NCBI GenBank assembly: GCA_016710115.1
Contig: JADJLN010000007.1
Coordinates: 186,001 to 250,000 of the forward strand
Direction: 5' to 3'
DNA from: Saprospiraceae bacterium
GTDB taxonomy: Bacteria > Bacteroidota > Bacteroidia > Chitinophagales > Saprospiraceae
Length of the DNA stretch: 64,000 bases
In this document: in pieces, positions 30,535 through 39,114 of the stretch
Layout of the letters: each line of letters opens with the position of its first letter
Position numbering within the stretch: position 1 is the first letter of the stretch
The notes under the pieces: generated by a model
The model's database searches: none
Seen by the model: the letters and a program-made list of their open reading frames with translations, nothing else
Told to the model about the DNA's origin: nothing
Made by a program: the position numbers and the translations under genes

Positions 30535-32637
30535 TCAGGAACGAAATTTGAGGCGGATCGAGTTGCCGATGACCACCAGATCAGAAAAAGCCATGAATAA
30601 TGCTCCCCACATCGGATTGAGCATCCCTGCAAAGGCCATCGGGATCGCAACCACATTATAGGCAAACGCCCAGAAGAGGTTTTCTTTGATCGTTCGAACG
30701 GTCAGCTTGCTCAACTGAAACAACCGAACCAGATCATTCAGGTCTGGGTTGACCATCACGACTTTCGCTGATTGCATTGCGGTTTGGGCAGCACCAGCCA
30801 TCGCAATGCCTACTGTGGCCTTCTCCAGTGCCGGGGCATCATTGATCCCATCGCCGATCATGGCCAACTCCTGGTCCTTCTGGAGACGGTCGATCAAGTC
30901 ATATTTATCCTGCGGCAATTGAGCGGAAACAACATGGTCAATTCCCGTCCGTTCGCCAACCCGTTGAACATTTTCTTCCCGGTCGCCCGACACCAGCCAA
31001 CATGTATACCCAGCTTTTTTAAGCCGGTCAACGATCTGGGCGGCTTCCGGCCTCAATTCGTCTTCCAATGCCACATGTCCGATCTTCTCTCCCGCCCTCG
31101 ACAAAGCCAGGTGATACCCTTCCTGTGCATCCAGATCGTCTCGTTGAAGAACCAGTTGCCGGCCTTGTCCATCTTTTGCCTGCATCCCTATGCCGGGTAT
31201 TTCTTCGATGTCAACCAATTGATGAGATGGATCAATATGTGTATTACCTAAATAGTTCACTAATGCACGGGCAATGGGATGTCCTGACCGAAGCTCCATT
31301 TGAAACAAGGCACTTCGGACAATGGCATCATGGCCCGTCTTCGATCGGATTTGCCTGACTTTCAACAGTCCCGTAGTCAACGTACCCGTTTTATCAAACA
31401 GGAGTGTCTTCACACGTGCGACTTGCTCAATTGTTGCCGCGCCTTTGATCATCAGTCCGTGCCTCGTCATGCGCCCCATTCCAACGGTAATGGCGGTCGG
31501 TGTTGCCAGCCCCATGGCACAGGGACAGGATATCACCAGTACAGCGATCGCATTCAAGATCGACTGACTTGTTGAAAATCCGAACAAATAGACTCCGGAC
31601 ACAAATGCCAGGACAGCAATCCCGATCACAATCGGAACAAACACGGCGCTGATCTGATCGGCCAGACGCTGGATGGGTGGCTTTTCTGATTGTGCCGCTT
31701 TCACCAGCCGAATGATCTGGCGAAAGACCGTTTCCGATGGATCGACAGTTGCCCTGACCACCAGATGGCCCATAATCATGATGGAACCCGCAAATACGTG
31801 CTGACCGATGGTTTTCGTCACAGGTGAAGATTCACCTGTCAGATAGGCTTCATTCGCTTCACCTGTTCCGTCCAGGACCACGCCGTCAACCGGTATGGCT
31901 TCCCCCATTCTCACCATGACCTGGTCACCTGCCCGAAGTTCCTCCGGATGAATATCCATGAATCGCCCTTCACCCATCCACAACCTCGCCTGTTGGGGTT
32001 GCAGATCTTCCAACTCATCCAATGCCGTTGTCGTTCCTCGAAGAGCCCGATCTTCCAGCAAATTACCCAGCAGAACCAGAGTGACAATCGAAGCCGCTGT
32101 CTCAAAGAAGTAGAAATCAGGATCATGTAACCACAATCCGATACAGCTGTAAAGAAATGCTGCAGAGCTTCCAAGAATAATCAACACATCCATATTGGTT
32201 GTACCCCTCCGGAGTGCGCTGAATGCACTTCGTCCAAAATGAACAACTCCGATCAGAAATACAGGTGCAGCCAATCCAAACTGAACCCAGGGGTTCTCGA
32301 GTAAAGAAATTTCTACCCCTGTCAGATGCATAATGTGATGAAGGATCATCGGTGCTGTCAGCAGGCCAGCGATGGTAAATTTTAACTTCAGCGTCAGCCA
32401 GGAGGCAGTGGTTTCTTTTCGGATCACTTTGTACCCGAGCCCATTGATGCCATTCGCCAGTTCATCGATCCGATCATCACTGGCGATCATTCGGAATGAA
32501 ACCTTTTTTTTCGGGATATCAACAAACACCTCGGACATCCCCTCCCCTTCCAGGTACTGACGGACCGTTCGCGCACAGGATGAACAGGTCATGCCTTCAA
32601 CGGTAAGTTCCTTCTCCTTCAGTTCCATTGTTTTCAT
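30535..32637 (-). CDS. copA: Copper-translocating P-type ATPase
   Basis: A P1B-type ATPase of 700 residues that exports Cu(I) across the inner membrane. One N-terminal heavy-metal domain with GMTCSSCA (Cys18, Cys21), the membrane CPC motif (SCPCAMGLATP), the phosphorylated Asp in DKTGTLTT, the HP motif (SGHPIA) and GDGINDAPAL are all present. The TM7 YN pair is there (FAYNVVAIPMAFAG), but TM8 reads MAFSDLVVIGNS where copper ATPases usually have MxxSS, a possible change at the copper site. The start is the ATG at 32637 or the one at 32628. The stop is immediately followed by the GTG of the ECF sigma factor. No copper-responsive operator was recognised upstream. Confidence 0.93.
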   Translation of the reverse strand: MKTMELKEKELTVEGMTCSSCARTVRQYLEGEGMSEVFVDIPKKKVSFRMIASDDRIDELANGINGLGYKVIRKETTASWLTLKLKFTIAGLLTAPMILHHIMHLTGVEISLLENPWVQFGLAAPVFLIGVVHFGRSAFSALRRGTTNMDVLIILGSSAAFLYSCIGLWLHDPDFYFFETAASIVTLVLLGNLLEDRALRGTTTALDELEDLQPQQARLWMGEGRFMDIHPEELRAGDQVMVRMGEAIPVDGVVLDGTGEANEAYLTGESSPVTKTIGQHVFAGSIMIMGHLVVRATVDPSETVFRQIIRLVKAAQSEKPPIQRLADQISAVFVPIVIGIAVLAFVSGVYLFGFSTSQSILNAIAVLVISCPCAMGLATPTAITVGMGRMTRHGLMIKGAATIEQVARVKTLLFDKTGTLTTGLLKVRQIRSKTGHDAIVRSALFQMELRSGHPIARALVNYLGNTHIDPSHQLVDIEEIPGIGMQAKDGQGRQLVLQRDDLDAQEGYHLALSRAGEKIGHVALEDELRPEAAQIVDRLKKAGYTCWLVSGDREENVQRVGERTGIDHVVSAQLPQDKYDLIDRLQKDQELAMIGDGINDAPALEKATVGIAMAGAAQTAMQSAKVVMVNPDLNDLVRLFQLSKLTVRTIKENLFWAFAYNVVAIPMAFAGMLNPMWGALFMAFSDLVVIGNSIRLKFRS

Positions 32638-32837
32638 TCCTGTTCAACCCTTCAACCAGCGCGGTTTCTTTGTTTTCCTCCTGGGACAGGATCGTCCAAA
32701 GATCATAACGGGAACAGGAAGCAAATGGTTAAATGCTGTGTGGCAGGAATCAAAAGTCATTGTCGTTTCCAAATGGGCTTCATCAGAATTCCCAGCGAAA
32801 AAGCAATAAAAGAGTTTCCGATTCATCAGGAACTTCG

Positions 32838-32845
32838 TAATTTTG
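32838..32845 (+). promoter_or_regulatory. -7 box of the tRNA-His promoter (TAATTTTG)
   Basis: TAATTTTG fits TAnnTTTG exactly and lies 14 bases before the tRNA. The expected -33 site holds TTTCC rather than TTTG, so the match is partial. Confidence 0.5.
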
Positions 32846-32859
32846 CGTCTCTTTTACAT

Positions 32860-32934
<75 letters not shown>

Positions 32935-32935
32935 C

Positions 32936-32966
32936 AAAGCCCGGTGCAAGCCGGGCTTTCTTTTTT
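32936..32966 (+). terminator. Terminator of tRNA-His
   Basis: AAAGCCCGG, loop TGCAAG, CCGGGCTTT, then CTTTTTT: a textbook intrinsic terminator. It ends on the base before the ATG of the next gene, so that gene's transcription must begin within or at this site, or depend on read-through. Confidence 0.85.
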
Positions 32967-33779
32967 ATGTTCAGATTCATCCAACTCATCCGATATTATT
33001 GGCAGGCCCGAACCGCCTACAGCATGCATTCACCCATCCTGTATGCCTTTTGCAGACAAGTCCTGGATGATCGTCGATCGTTTTACGCCTTTGATGAACT
33101 GGAAGGATGGCGGAAACAGCTGTTGTCCAATCAGGAGCAGATCCAACGGGCAGATTTCGGAGCAGGCAGCAAGATCCTTTCATCTCCCAATCAAAGCGTC
33201 TCCGCCATTGCGAAAAGCAGTTTGAGCCAACCGTGGAAATGTCGTTTTCTGTTTCGGCTTGTGCAATGGTGGCATCCGGACCTGATTGTAGAATTTGGCA
33301 CATCATTGGGTATCTCAACCGCTTACATGAGTGCATCATGCAAACCATGTCCGATCATCACGATTGACGGTGACAGCAAATTGCAAATGGTCGCGCAAAC
33401 CGGATGGGTACACCTGGGATTAAATCACATCGAGCCATGGCATTCTTCGTTCGAAGATGCCCTCCTCCGAGTGCCATGGAGTAAACCTGACAGACTCCTG
33501 ATCTTTCTCGATGGCGATCACAGGCCGGATCGAATAGAAGCCATCCTGCATCATATTTACAGCCATTCCAGGACTCCATTTATCGTCATCCTGGATGATA
33601 TTCGATGGTCAGAAGAGATGTGGGCCGGTTGGTGCAAATGGATTCGGCAATGGCCTGTCGGAGCATGGCTGGATCTCTTCCAGGGAGGAATCTGGATCCA
33701 TGATCCCGCATTTCAGGACATGCAGCACCAGGTCCTGATCCCATCCCGATTCAAACCGCTGCGGTTTGGCTGGATCTGA
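32967..33779 (+). CDS. SAM-dependent methyltransferase-like protein
   Basis: 270 residues. The N-terminus FIQLIRYYWQARTAYSMHSPILYAFCRQVLDD and the following YAFDELEGWRKQLL match a Bacteroidota group of class I SAM-dependent methyltransferases. Motif I is LIVEFGTSLGISTAYM, followed by an acidic strand end IITIDGD and a DGDHRPD segment like that of O-methyltransferase/Methyltransf_24 proteins. The substrate is unknown. The ATG at 32967 touches the tRNA-His terminator; no ribosome binding site or promoter fits between them. The family N-terminus is nonetheless present, so I keep this start. It converges with the AAA gene, three bases away. Confidence 0.8.
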   Translation: MFRFIQLIRYYWQARTAYSMHSPILYAFCRQVLDDRRSFYAFDELEGWRKQLLSNQEQIQRADFGAGSKILSSPNQSVSAIAKSSLSQPWKCRFLFRLVQWWHPDLIVEFGTSLGISTAYMSASCKPCPIITIDGDSKLQMVAQTGWVHLGLNHIEPWHSSFEDALLRVPWSKPDRLLIFLDGDHRPDRIEAILHHIYSHSRTPFIVILDDIRWSEEMWAGWCKWIRQWPVGAWLDLFQGGIWIHDPAFQDMQHQVLIPSRFKPLRFGWI

Positions 33780-33782
33780 TGA

Positions 33783-36416
33783 TCATGACCGAAAACCGAT
33801 TCCTGACCGGGACCAGGTCGCATCTGCCGAACGGTTACGTACCTCATGGATCAGATCCTCACTGATCGTTGCTGGGGAGGAAATGACACCTGTCGCATGG
33901 GATTTCGCCAGTTTGGTCCGATGCGACTTGACAAGTTCCTCCAGCATCTGGCGAATCGTACGGGCATTACCAAAAAACCTGTCTCGCTGTTGATAGATCT
34001 GCCGAATCCAGTCAGATAATGTTGCCGCTCCTTCCGGTGACAAGATAAATCCCTGTTGTTTCAAGATGGAATTCGCGATCGCCATCAATTCTTCTTCATT
34101 GAAATCTTCAAAGACCAGCGTCTTGTCAAAACGGGATTTCAAACCCGGATTTGCTTTCAGAAACAGGTCCATATTGTCAGGATACCCGGCAACAAAGACA
34201 AAAAACTGTCCTCGATGATCTTCCATCCGTTTCAACAGCGTTTGAATGACCTCATCTCCGAAATCTCCGGCGCGGCCGGAACCAGGCTGAGTCAGGGAAT
34301 ATGCCTCATCAATAAACAGGACTCCTCCCTTTGCCTCATCAATTCGTTCGGACGTTTTGATCGCTGTCTGGCCGACAAATCCGGCGACCAGACCTGCACG
34401 ATCCGTTTCGATCACATGTCCGCGATCGAGTAACCCCAAAGCCTTGTATACTTTTGCCAGAATACGGGCTATAGTGGTTTTTCCTGTTCCCGGATTCCCG
34501 ATAAAGATGGTATGCATCGAAAAGGGTTCTTTTCGCGTAACCATTCTCGTCAGATCGTATTTGATCAGCAGCACCAGATCATGAATCTCTTTCTTGATTC
34601 TTGTCAACCCGATCAGATCATCCAGTTCATGTAGCGCCTCTGCAAGAAGTTCATCATCGACCGGAAGGCGGACCGTCGATCTGGATGTCGTTTGTGTGGC
34701 TAAGAGGACGTCCTCCGGTAAAATGGCAGACAATGTTTCCCTGGGCAGGTCCAGGTGATGATCCGACCGCATAATGCGCAAGCCGAGCTGGATCTTGGAG
34801 CGTTCCATCAAATCGTAGACAAAACGGGCATTGCCAAAGGACCGATCCCGATCCCGATAGGCCCTGACGATCAATTGACCCAGTAACCGGTACGCTTCCT
34901 CATCGGGAACCACCTCCATATGCCGGGCGGCAAGGACTGCAATCTGATTCAATTCTTCCGGTTGGTAATCCTGGAATTCCAACACCATTTTAAACCGGGA
35001 CCGCAGGCCTGGATTACTGCCGATAAAATGTTCCATTTCTGCCGGGTATCCCGCTGCGATCACAGCCAGATCGCCCGGACCATCAGACATTTCTTTGACT
35101 AGAATTTCGATCACTTCGCGGCCAAAATCCTTGGCGTCGTCATTTGTGCGTGCCAGTGCATAAGCTTCATCGATCAACAAGACACCTCCCCTGGCATGAT
35201 CCAGGGCTTGCCTCACTTTAGGTGCAGTCTGACCGATATATTCACCAACGAGATCTGCCCGGTCTACAGAATGAACATGACCTTTCGACAGAAGACCCAA
35301 TTGAAAATAGATGGCACCCATCATGGCGGCAACTGTCGTTTTTCCTGTGCCCGGATTCCCCTTGAATACGGCATGCATGTGCACGGGGTCCAACTCTGTA
35401 AACCCGCGTTGTTCACGAAGGCGAAGAAACTCCATATATAATGCATGATCCCGAACGTTTCGTTTGACCTGCTCAAGACCAACCAGTTGATCGAGTCGAC
35501 TCAACACCTCTGCCAATCCCTCCTCGTTTGGTTGCTGTTTCCCAAGAATCCGGGCTTCCTTCTGTCCCGGCAACCAGACCAGCGGAAAACCGGCTTCGTT
35601 TTCCAGTCCAAACGGGATATGCACTGTAGCGACCAACCGATCCATAAAAATCAGTTCGGCAGTGTATGTCCCCTCACGCCATGACCCCTTTGTAGCAGAG
35701 CCCCACCCGACCGACAGCCGGATTGCCGATTGTTCAGGACTGATTTTCATCAGCCTGGTTACCTGACCTTTCAGTTCCCTGCTTTCATTAAAAAACCGGG
35801 TAATCAACTCCAGATGCCAGGATGCATCCGGCACGAGATTGGCCAGCTCCAATTCCAGATAGATATACCGCGTCTCGGCATGATCAAGTGCTCTCAGGTA
35901 AGTGCGTTCTTCCTCCAGCTGATCTTCAACTGAGGCTTCATAGAGCTTGACAGATACCAGTTCGAGATAATCATCCGGAATATCAACCGGGCGTTGACCT
36001 GCGCTTTGTACATAGAAATAGCGAGATCCGACTTTTTGCCCATCCACCCAGGCTTCCCACAAATAGGCACCTGATTTCCAGAATAAACCCACCTTTTTAT
36101 TTCCCCAACCTTCGCGAATGTAGACAACCGGACTGGTCGAAGAAAATTTCCTCTGGAGGATCAGATGGCAGATCTCCTTTGACCGCTTATCTGCTTTGAA
36201 GCATTTGAGTTCGACTGTAGCATCCCAGTCTTCACTATCGTAGGCTTTATTGATCAGACTGAGTTCTGCATAGACATAGCCTACTTCTGCTTCGTCAAAG
36301 ACCTGACGGTAACGTTTTTTATTATCTGCCAGCCACTCTGTGTCTGCATAGGTCTTGAGATCCTGAAAGGCATATCTCGATTCCTGGCTTGTATGTCCAA
36401 TTGACTCCGACTCCAT
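33783..36416 (-). CDS. Tandem CbxX/CfxQ-type AAA+ ATPase with duplicated N-terminal beta domain
   Basis: 877 residues. Two AAA+ modules of the CbbX/EccA/SpoVK clade: Walker A GNPGTGKTT near residues 351 and 638, Walker B GGVLLIDEAYAL and GGVLFIDEAYSL, and arginine-rich sensor regions RSRF and KSRF. The N-terminal 290 residues hold two copies of a beta-rich module (YVYAELSLINKAY and YIYLELELANLV; REGWGNKKVGLFW and SVGWGSATKGSW), which may recognise substrate. CbxX-type proteins remodel partner complexes in an ATP-dependent way; the partner here is unknown. I use the ATG at 36416; a TTG at 36461 would add 15 residues. The small acidic gene and the S8 protease are divergent neighbours. Confidence 0.88.
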   Translation of the reverse strand: MESESIGHTSQESRYAFQDLKTYADTEWLADNKKRYRQVFDEAEVGYVYAELSLINKAYDSEDWDATVELKCFKADKRSKEICHLILQRKFSSTSPVVYIREGWGNKKVGLFWKSGAYLWEAWVDGQKVGSRYFYVQSAGQRPVDIPDDYLELVSVKLYEASVEDQLEEERTYLRALDHAETRYIYLELELANLVPDASWHLELITRFFNESRELKGQVTRLMKISPEQSAIRLSVGWGSATKGSWREGTYTAELIFMDRLVATVHIPFGLENEAGFPLVWLPGQKEARILGKQQPNEEGLAEVLSRLDQLVGLEQVKRNVRDHALYMEFLRLREQRGFTELDPVHMHAVFKGNPGTGKTTVAAMMGAIYFQLGLLSKGHVHSVDRADLVGEYIGQTAPKVRQALDHARGGVLLIDEAYALARTNDDAKDFGREVIEILVKEMSDGPGDLAVIAAGYPAEMEHFIGSNPGLRSRFKMVLEFQDYQPEELNQIAVLAARHMEVVPDEEAYRLLGQLIVRAYRDRDRSFGNARFVYDLMERSKIQLGLRIMRSDHHLDLPRETLSAILPEDVLLATQTTSRSTVRLPVDDELLAEALHELDDLIGLTRIKKEIHDLVLLIKYDLTRMVTRKEPFSMHTIFIGNPGTGKTTIARILAKVYKALGLLDRGHVIETDRAGLVAGFVGQTAIKTSERIDEAKGGVLFIDEAYSLTQPGSGRAGDFGDEVIQTLLKRMEDHRGQFFVFVAGYPDNMDLFLKANPGLKSRFDKTLVFEDFNEEELMAIANSILKQQGFILSPEGAATLSDWIRQIYQQRDRFFGNARTIRQMLEELVKSHRTKLAKSHATGVISSPATISEDLIHEVRNRSADATWSRSGIGFRS

Positions 36417-36656
36417 CTCCTCTGGTTTGCGTTTGATAAAGATACAATCCTCATCATCCAAACGCGAGTGATTCGGATCAGGTATCTTTTCAGTTGAAGG
36501 GGCTTATCAACCTGTATCCAGAGGGTTTTTCTTCGACGAATGAAGTCCGTCACGAACTTTTTTTCAAGGAAAGATGGTTCCGGGATGAAAATAACGAACA
36601 ATGAAAATAAATTTACCCCCGAACACCAAATCGTTGACAAGACGGAATTCCGGCTT

Positions 36657-37011
36657 ATGAACCCAAAAAAAGGATCGTAAAGATTACGAAAACCTCCCTG
36701 AGGATATTTTGAATCGGATCAAGCTGCAGTACCCCAGAGGGTTTGCTCAACATCTCATCACCTATACCAATGCGGAAGGGAAAAAGGTATCGGCACTACC
36801 TTTCGACACTGAGGAGGTCTACTACCTGGTTCGGATGACCATCCAGGAGGCTCGCCAGATCATTGCTGAAGACGATGATTACGATGCATCCGGCAATCTG
36901 CGTGAGGACTTCGGTGATGATGAGGATTTTGTTGCCGCAGATGACAACGACAGCTTTGAGGAGCCCGGAGAGGAGGATAGCCACAATGTCGATTCTGAAG
37001 AAGACTATTAA
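36657..37011 (+). CDS. Small acidic hypothetical protein (frame break in an A run)
   Basis: Not recognised as a named family. The ATG at 36657 starts MNPKKK, where a run of seven A breaks the frame; with eight A it continues DRKDYENLPEDILNRIKLQ and on into the intact 100-codon stretch. The product is about 118 residues: a lysine-rich start, a compact middle (YPRGFAQHLITYTNAEGKKV, PFDTEEVYYLVRMTIQ) and a tail that is almost wholly Asp/Glu (DDDYDAS to NVDSEEDY). Such tails suggest a disordered, highly charged end. The gene lies between the divergent AAA ATPase and the S8 protease; a functional link is only a guess. Confidence 0.6.
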
Positions 37012-37040
37012 CCCCGTTCAAAACAATGCCCCTGCCCACA

Positions 37041-37061
37041 CCCTTAAGGGACTGTTAAGGG
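37041..37061 (+). terminator. Hairpin after the acidic protein gene
   Basis: CCCTTAA pairs with TTAAGGG across GGGACTG. It includes the perfect palindrome CCCTTAAGGG at 37041-37050. There is no T tract, so terminator or attenuator function is uncertain. Confidence 0.4.
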
Positions 37062-37086
37062 CATGTCAGGGTGCAAATCGTTTCCG

Positions 37087-37114
37087 TTGAAGGTTGTACA
37101 TTCGTAACCTTCAA
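37087..37114. promoter_or_regulatory. Inverted repeat over the S8 protease promoter region
   Basis: TTGAAGGTT and AACCTTCAA form a perfect 9-base inverted repeat with a 10-base spacer that contains the -7-like TACATTCG (37097-37104). Its place, 14 bases before the protease ATG, suits a dimeric regulator's operator or an mRNA hairpin. Confidence 0.45.
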
Positions 37115-37127
37115 TAAAACTGCCCTT

Positions 37128-38804
37128 ATGAAACAAATCATTGTATGGTCATTCCTGTTGTTCATCAGCTTTCCTGAGTGGACGAATGCCCAATCTGCCT
37201 CCAAAGCTCCTGAAAACTGGTTCACCCTCGATTGGGAACAAGTCGGTGTGCCGGCTGTCAGTACAGAGCGGGCTTATAAGACCTTGCTCAAAGGAAAGAA
37301 AGCTACTCCGATCATCGTCGCTGTGATCGATGGCGGTGTGGACCCCCTACATGAGGATCTGACTAACGTGATGTGGATCAATCCTGATGAGATCGCCGAT
37401 AATGGCATTGATGATGATAAAAATGGCTATATCGATGATATCTATGGCTGGAACTTTATCGGCAATCCAAATGGCAATAATGTAGGCAGTGATGCCCTGG
37501 AAGTCACACGGTTGTATGCCCACTATGACAAGAAGTACAAAAACGTGAACCCGGCGACACTGAAGAAGAAGGAAAAGAAAGAGTACGATTATTATCAGCA
37601 ACTTGGCGAAGTCGTCAATGAAGAACTTGAAAAAGCCAGGAAGAACCTGACTTATTACCAGGAGCTCAAGACGACATTCCTTGAATCGGAAGCACTCCTG
37701 AAAAAGCACCTCAAAACAGATGAGCTGACGATGGAGAAGCTCAATGGCATCCAATCCGAAGATGAAGCTATAACAACAGCTGTCAGTGTTGTCGGCAAAT
37801 TGCTTGAAAACGGGCTGGATGCATCCTATTTCGATGGCGCGTTGGGTTATTTCGAAGGACAGACGAAATATTATGACCCCTCATTCGATCCACGGGATAT
37901 AGTCGGTGACAATTATGCTGATTCTCGTGAGTGGAATTATGGTAACAATGATATCAAAGGTCCTGAAGCCTTCCATGGCACCCACGTTGCCGGTATTATC
38001 GGCGCTCAGAGAGATAATGATCTCGGCATCAAAGGGGTCAGTGACCAGGTTATGATCATGGGTGTGCGTGTGGTTCCTGATGGTGACGAACGCGACAAGG
38101 ATGTTGCTAATGGCATTCGCTATGCCGTTGATAATGGAGCCAGTGTGATCAACATGAGTTTTGGTAAATCCTATAAGTGGGATAAAAAAGTAGTGGACGA
38201 TGCCGTCAAATATGCTGAGAAGCATGATGTCCTGTTAGTACATGCTGCAGGAAATGATGGGAGCAACACAGATATCGCCAATAACTTCCCTACCGACAAA
38301 TTCGAAAAAGGAGGTTGGTTCAGTCAAAAAAAAGCTAAAAACTGGCTGGAAGTGGGTGCGCTCAACTGGCAGGATGGTGAAAAACTGGCTGCTCCGTTTT
38401 CCAATTATGGAAAGGATAATGTAGATCTCTTTGCACCGGGAATGGCCATCCATTCTACTACACCAGACAACGGATATCAGGATGCTCAGGGAACCAGTAT
38501 GGCATCACCAGTTGTCGCAGGTGTTGCCGCTTTAATCCGGGCCTACTATCCGGAACTCACCGCAGTTCAGGTCAAGAAGATCCTTATGGACTCGGTAGTT
38601 CCAGTCAACAAGGCGGTCATCAAGCCAGGTTCTAAAGAAACGATTGATTTTTCGAAACTGTCTGTTTCTGGTGGGGTGATCAATGTGTATAATGCACTCG
38701 AACTGGCTAGTAAAACAAAAGGAAAAAATGCCTCAAAGTCAACAAAATGGCAAGTTGAAGGCAATGATGCCCAGATAGCGAATGAAAAACGCGATCGCGT
38801 CTAA
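37128..38804 (+). CDS. S8 (subtilisin-like) serine protease, secreted
   Basis: 558 residues with a signal peptide (MKQIIVWSFLLFISFPEWTN, then AQS). The catalytic triad is complete: Asp68 in VAVIDGGVDPLHEDL, His283 in FHGTHVAGIIG and Ser457 in GTSMASPVVAG. About 150 lysine- and glutamate-rich residues (KKKEKKEYDYYQQLGEVVNE and on) are inserted between Asp and His; this insertion is typical of a Bacteroidota S8 group and probably forms a helical cap. No T9SS C-terminal domain is present, so the enzyme is likely periplasmic or outer-membrane associated. The ORF has no frame break. A 9-base inverted repeat precedes it. Confidence 0.93.
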   Translation: MKQIIVWSFLLFISFPEWTNAQSASKAPENWFTLDWEQVGVPAVSTERAYKTLLKGKKATPIIVAVIDGGVDPLHEDLTNVMWINPDEIADNGIDDDKNGYIDDIYGWNFIGNPNGNNVGSDALEVTRLYAHYDKKYKNVNPATLKKKEKKEYDYYQQLGEVVNEELEKARKNLTYYQELKTTFLESEALLKKHLKTDELTMEKLNGIQSEDEAITTAVSVVGKLLENGLDASYFDGALGYFEGQTKYYDPSFDPRDIVGDNYADSREWNYGNNDIKGPEAFHGTHVAGIIGAQRDNDLGIKGVSDQVMIMGVRVVPDGDERDKDVANGIRYAVDNGASVINMSFGKSYKWDKKVVDDAVKYAEKHDVLLVHAAGNDGSNTDIANNFPTDKFEKGGWFSQKKAKNWLEVGALNWQDGEKLAAPFSNYGKDNVDLFAPGMAIHSTTPDNGYQDAQGTSMASPVVAGVAALIRAYYPELTAVQVKKILMDSVVPVNKAVIKPGSKETIDFSKLSVSGGVINVYNALELASKTKGKNASKSTKWQVEGNDAQIANEKRDRV

Positions 38805-38820
38805 GTAAAGTGGATGCGCG

Positions 38821-39114
38821 TTAATGGCGCAGGATCACATCACGGATCACCTCCTCTCCCAACCGATCGTTGAGAAAGGAGGTGATCTTCTTTTTGGAGT
38901 AACCCATTTCATCGCGCAAACCGGCAGATGTGATCCCGATCTCCAGTACATGTCCCCGAAGCCGGATATACCGGGTATACTTGTTGATATAATCGCCCAT
39001 CTCACGCAGCCAGATCTCCCGGATCTCGACTTCATACAAAGGCTGTTTCATCCCGTCTCGTTTGACCAGATGAGCCAGAATCTCCTTCATTGATTGATCA
39101 TTGCTCCGTTTCAT
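38821..39114 (-). CDS. DUF721 (DciA-like) protein
   Basis: 97 residues. DUF721 proteins are the Bacteroidota relatives of DciA, a loader of the replicative helicase; they are typically next to recF or dnaA-region genes, as here. The pattern MKEILAHLVKRDGMKQPLYEVEIREIWLREMGDYINKYT, then LEIGITSAGLRDEMGYSKKKI and LNDRLGEEVIRDVILR fits. It begins with ATGA overlapping the recF stop, so the two are coupled. Its role in helicase loading here is by family, not shown. Confidence 0.88.
   Translation of the reverse strand: MKRSNDQSMKEILAHLVKRDGMKQPLYEVEIREIWLREMGDYINKYTRYIRLRGHVLEIGITSAGLRDEMGYSKKKITSFLNDRLGEEVIRDVILRH

Noticed and set aside
38805..38832. TGCGC/GCGCA hairpin between the S8 protease and DUF721
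   Set aside because: Only five base pairs with no T tract; too weak to call a terminator.
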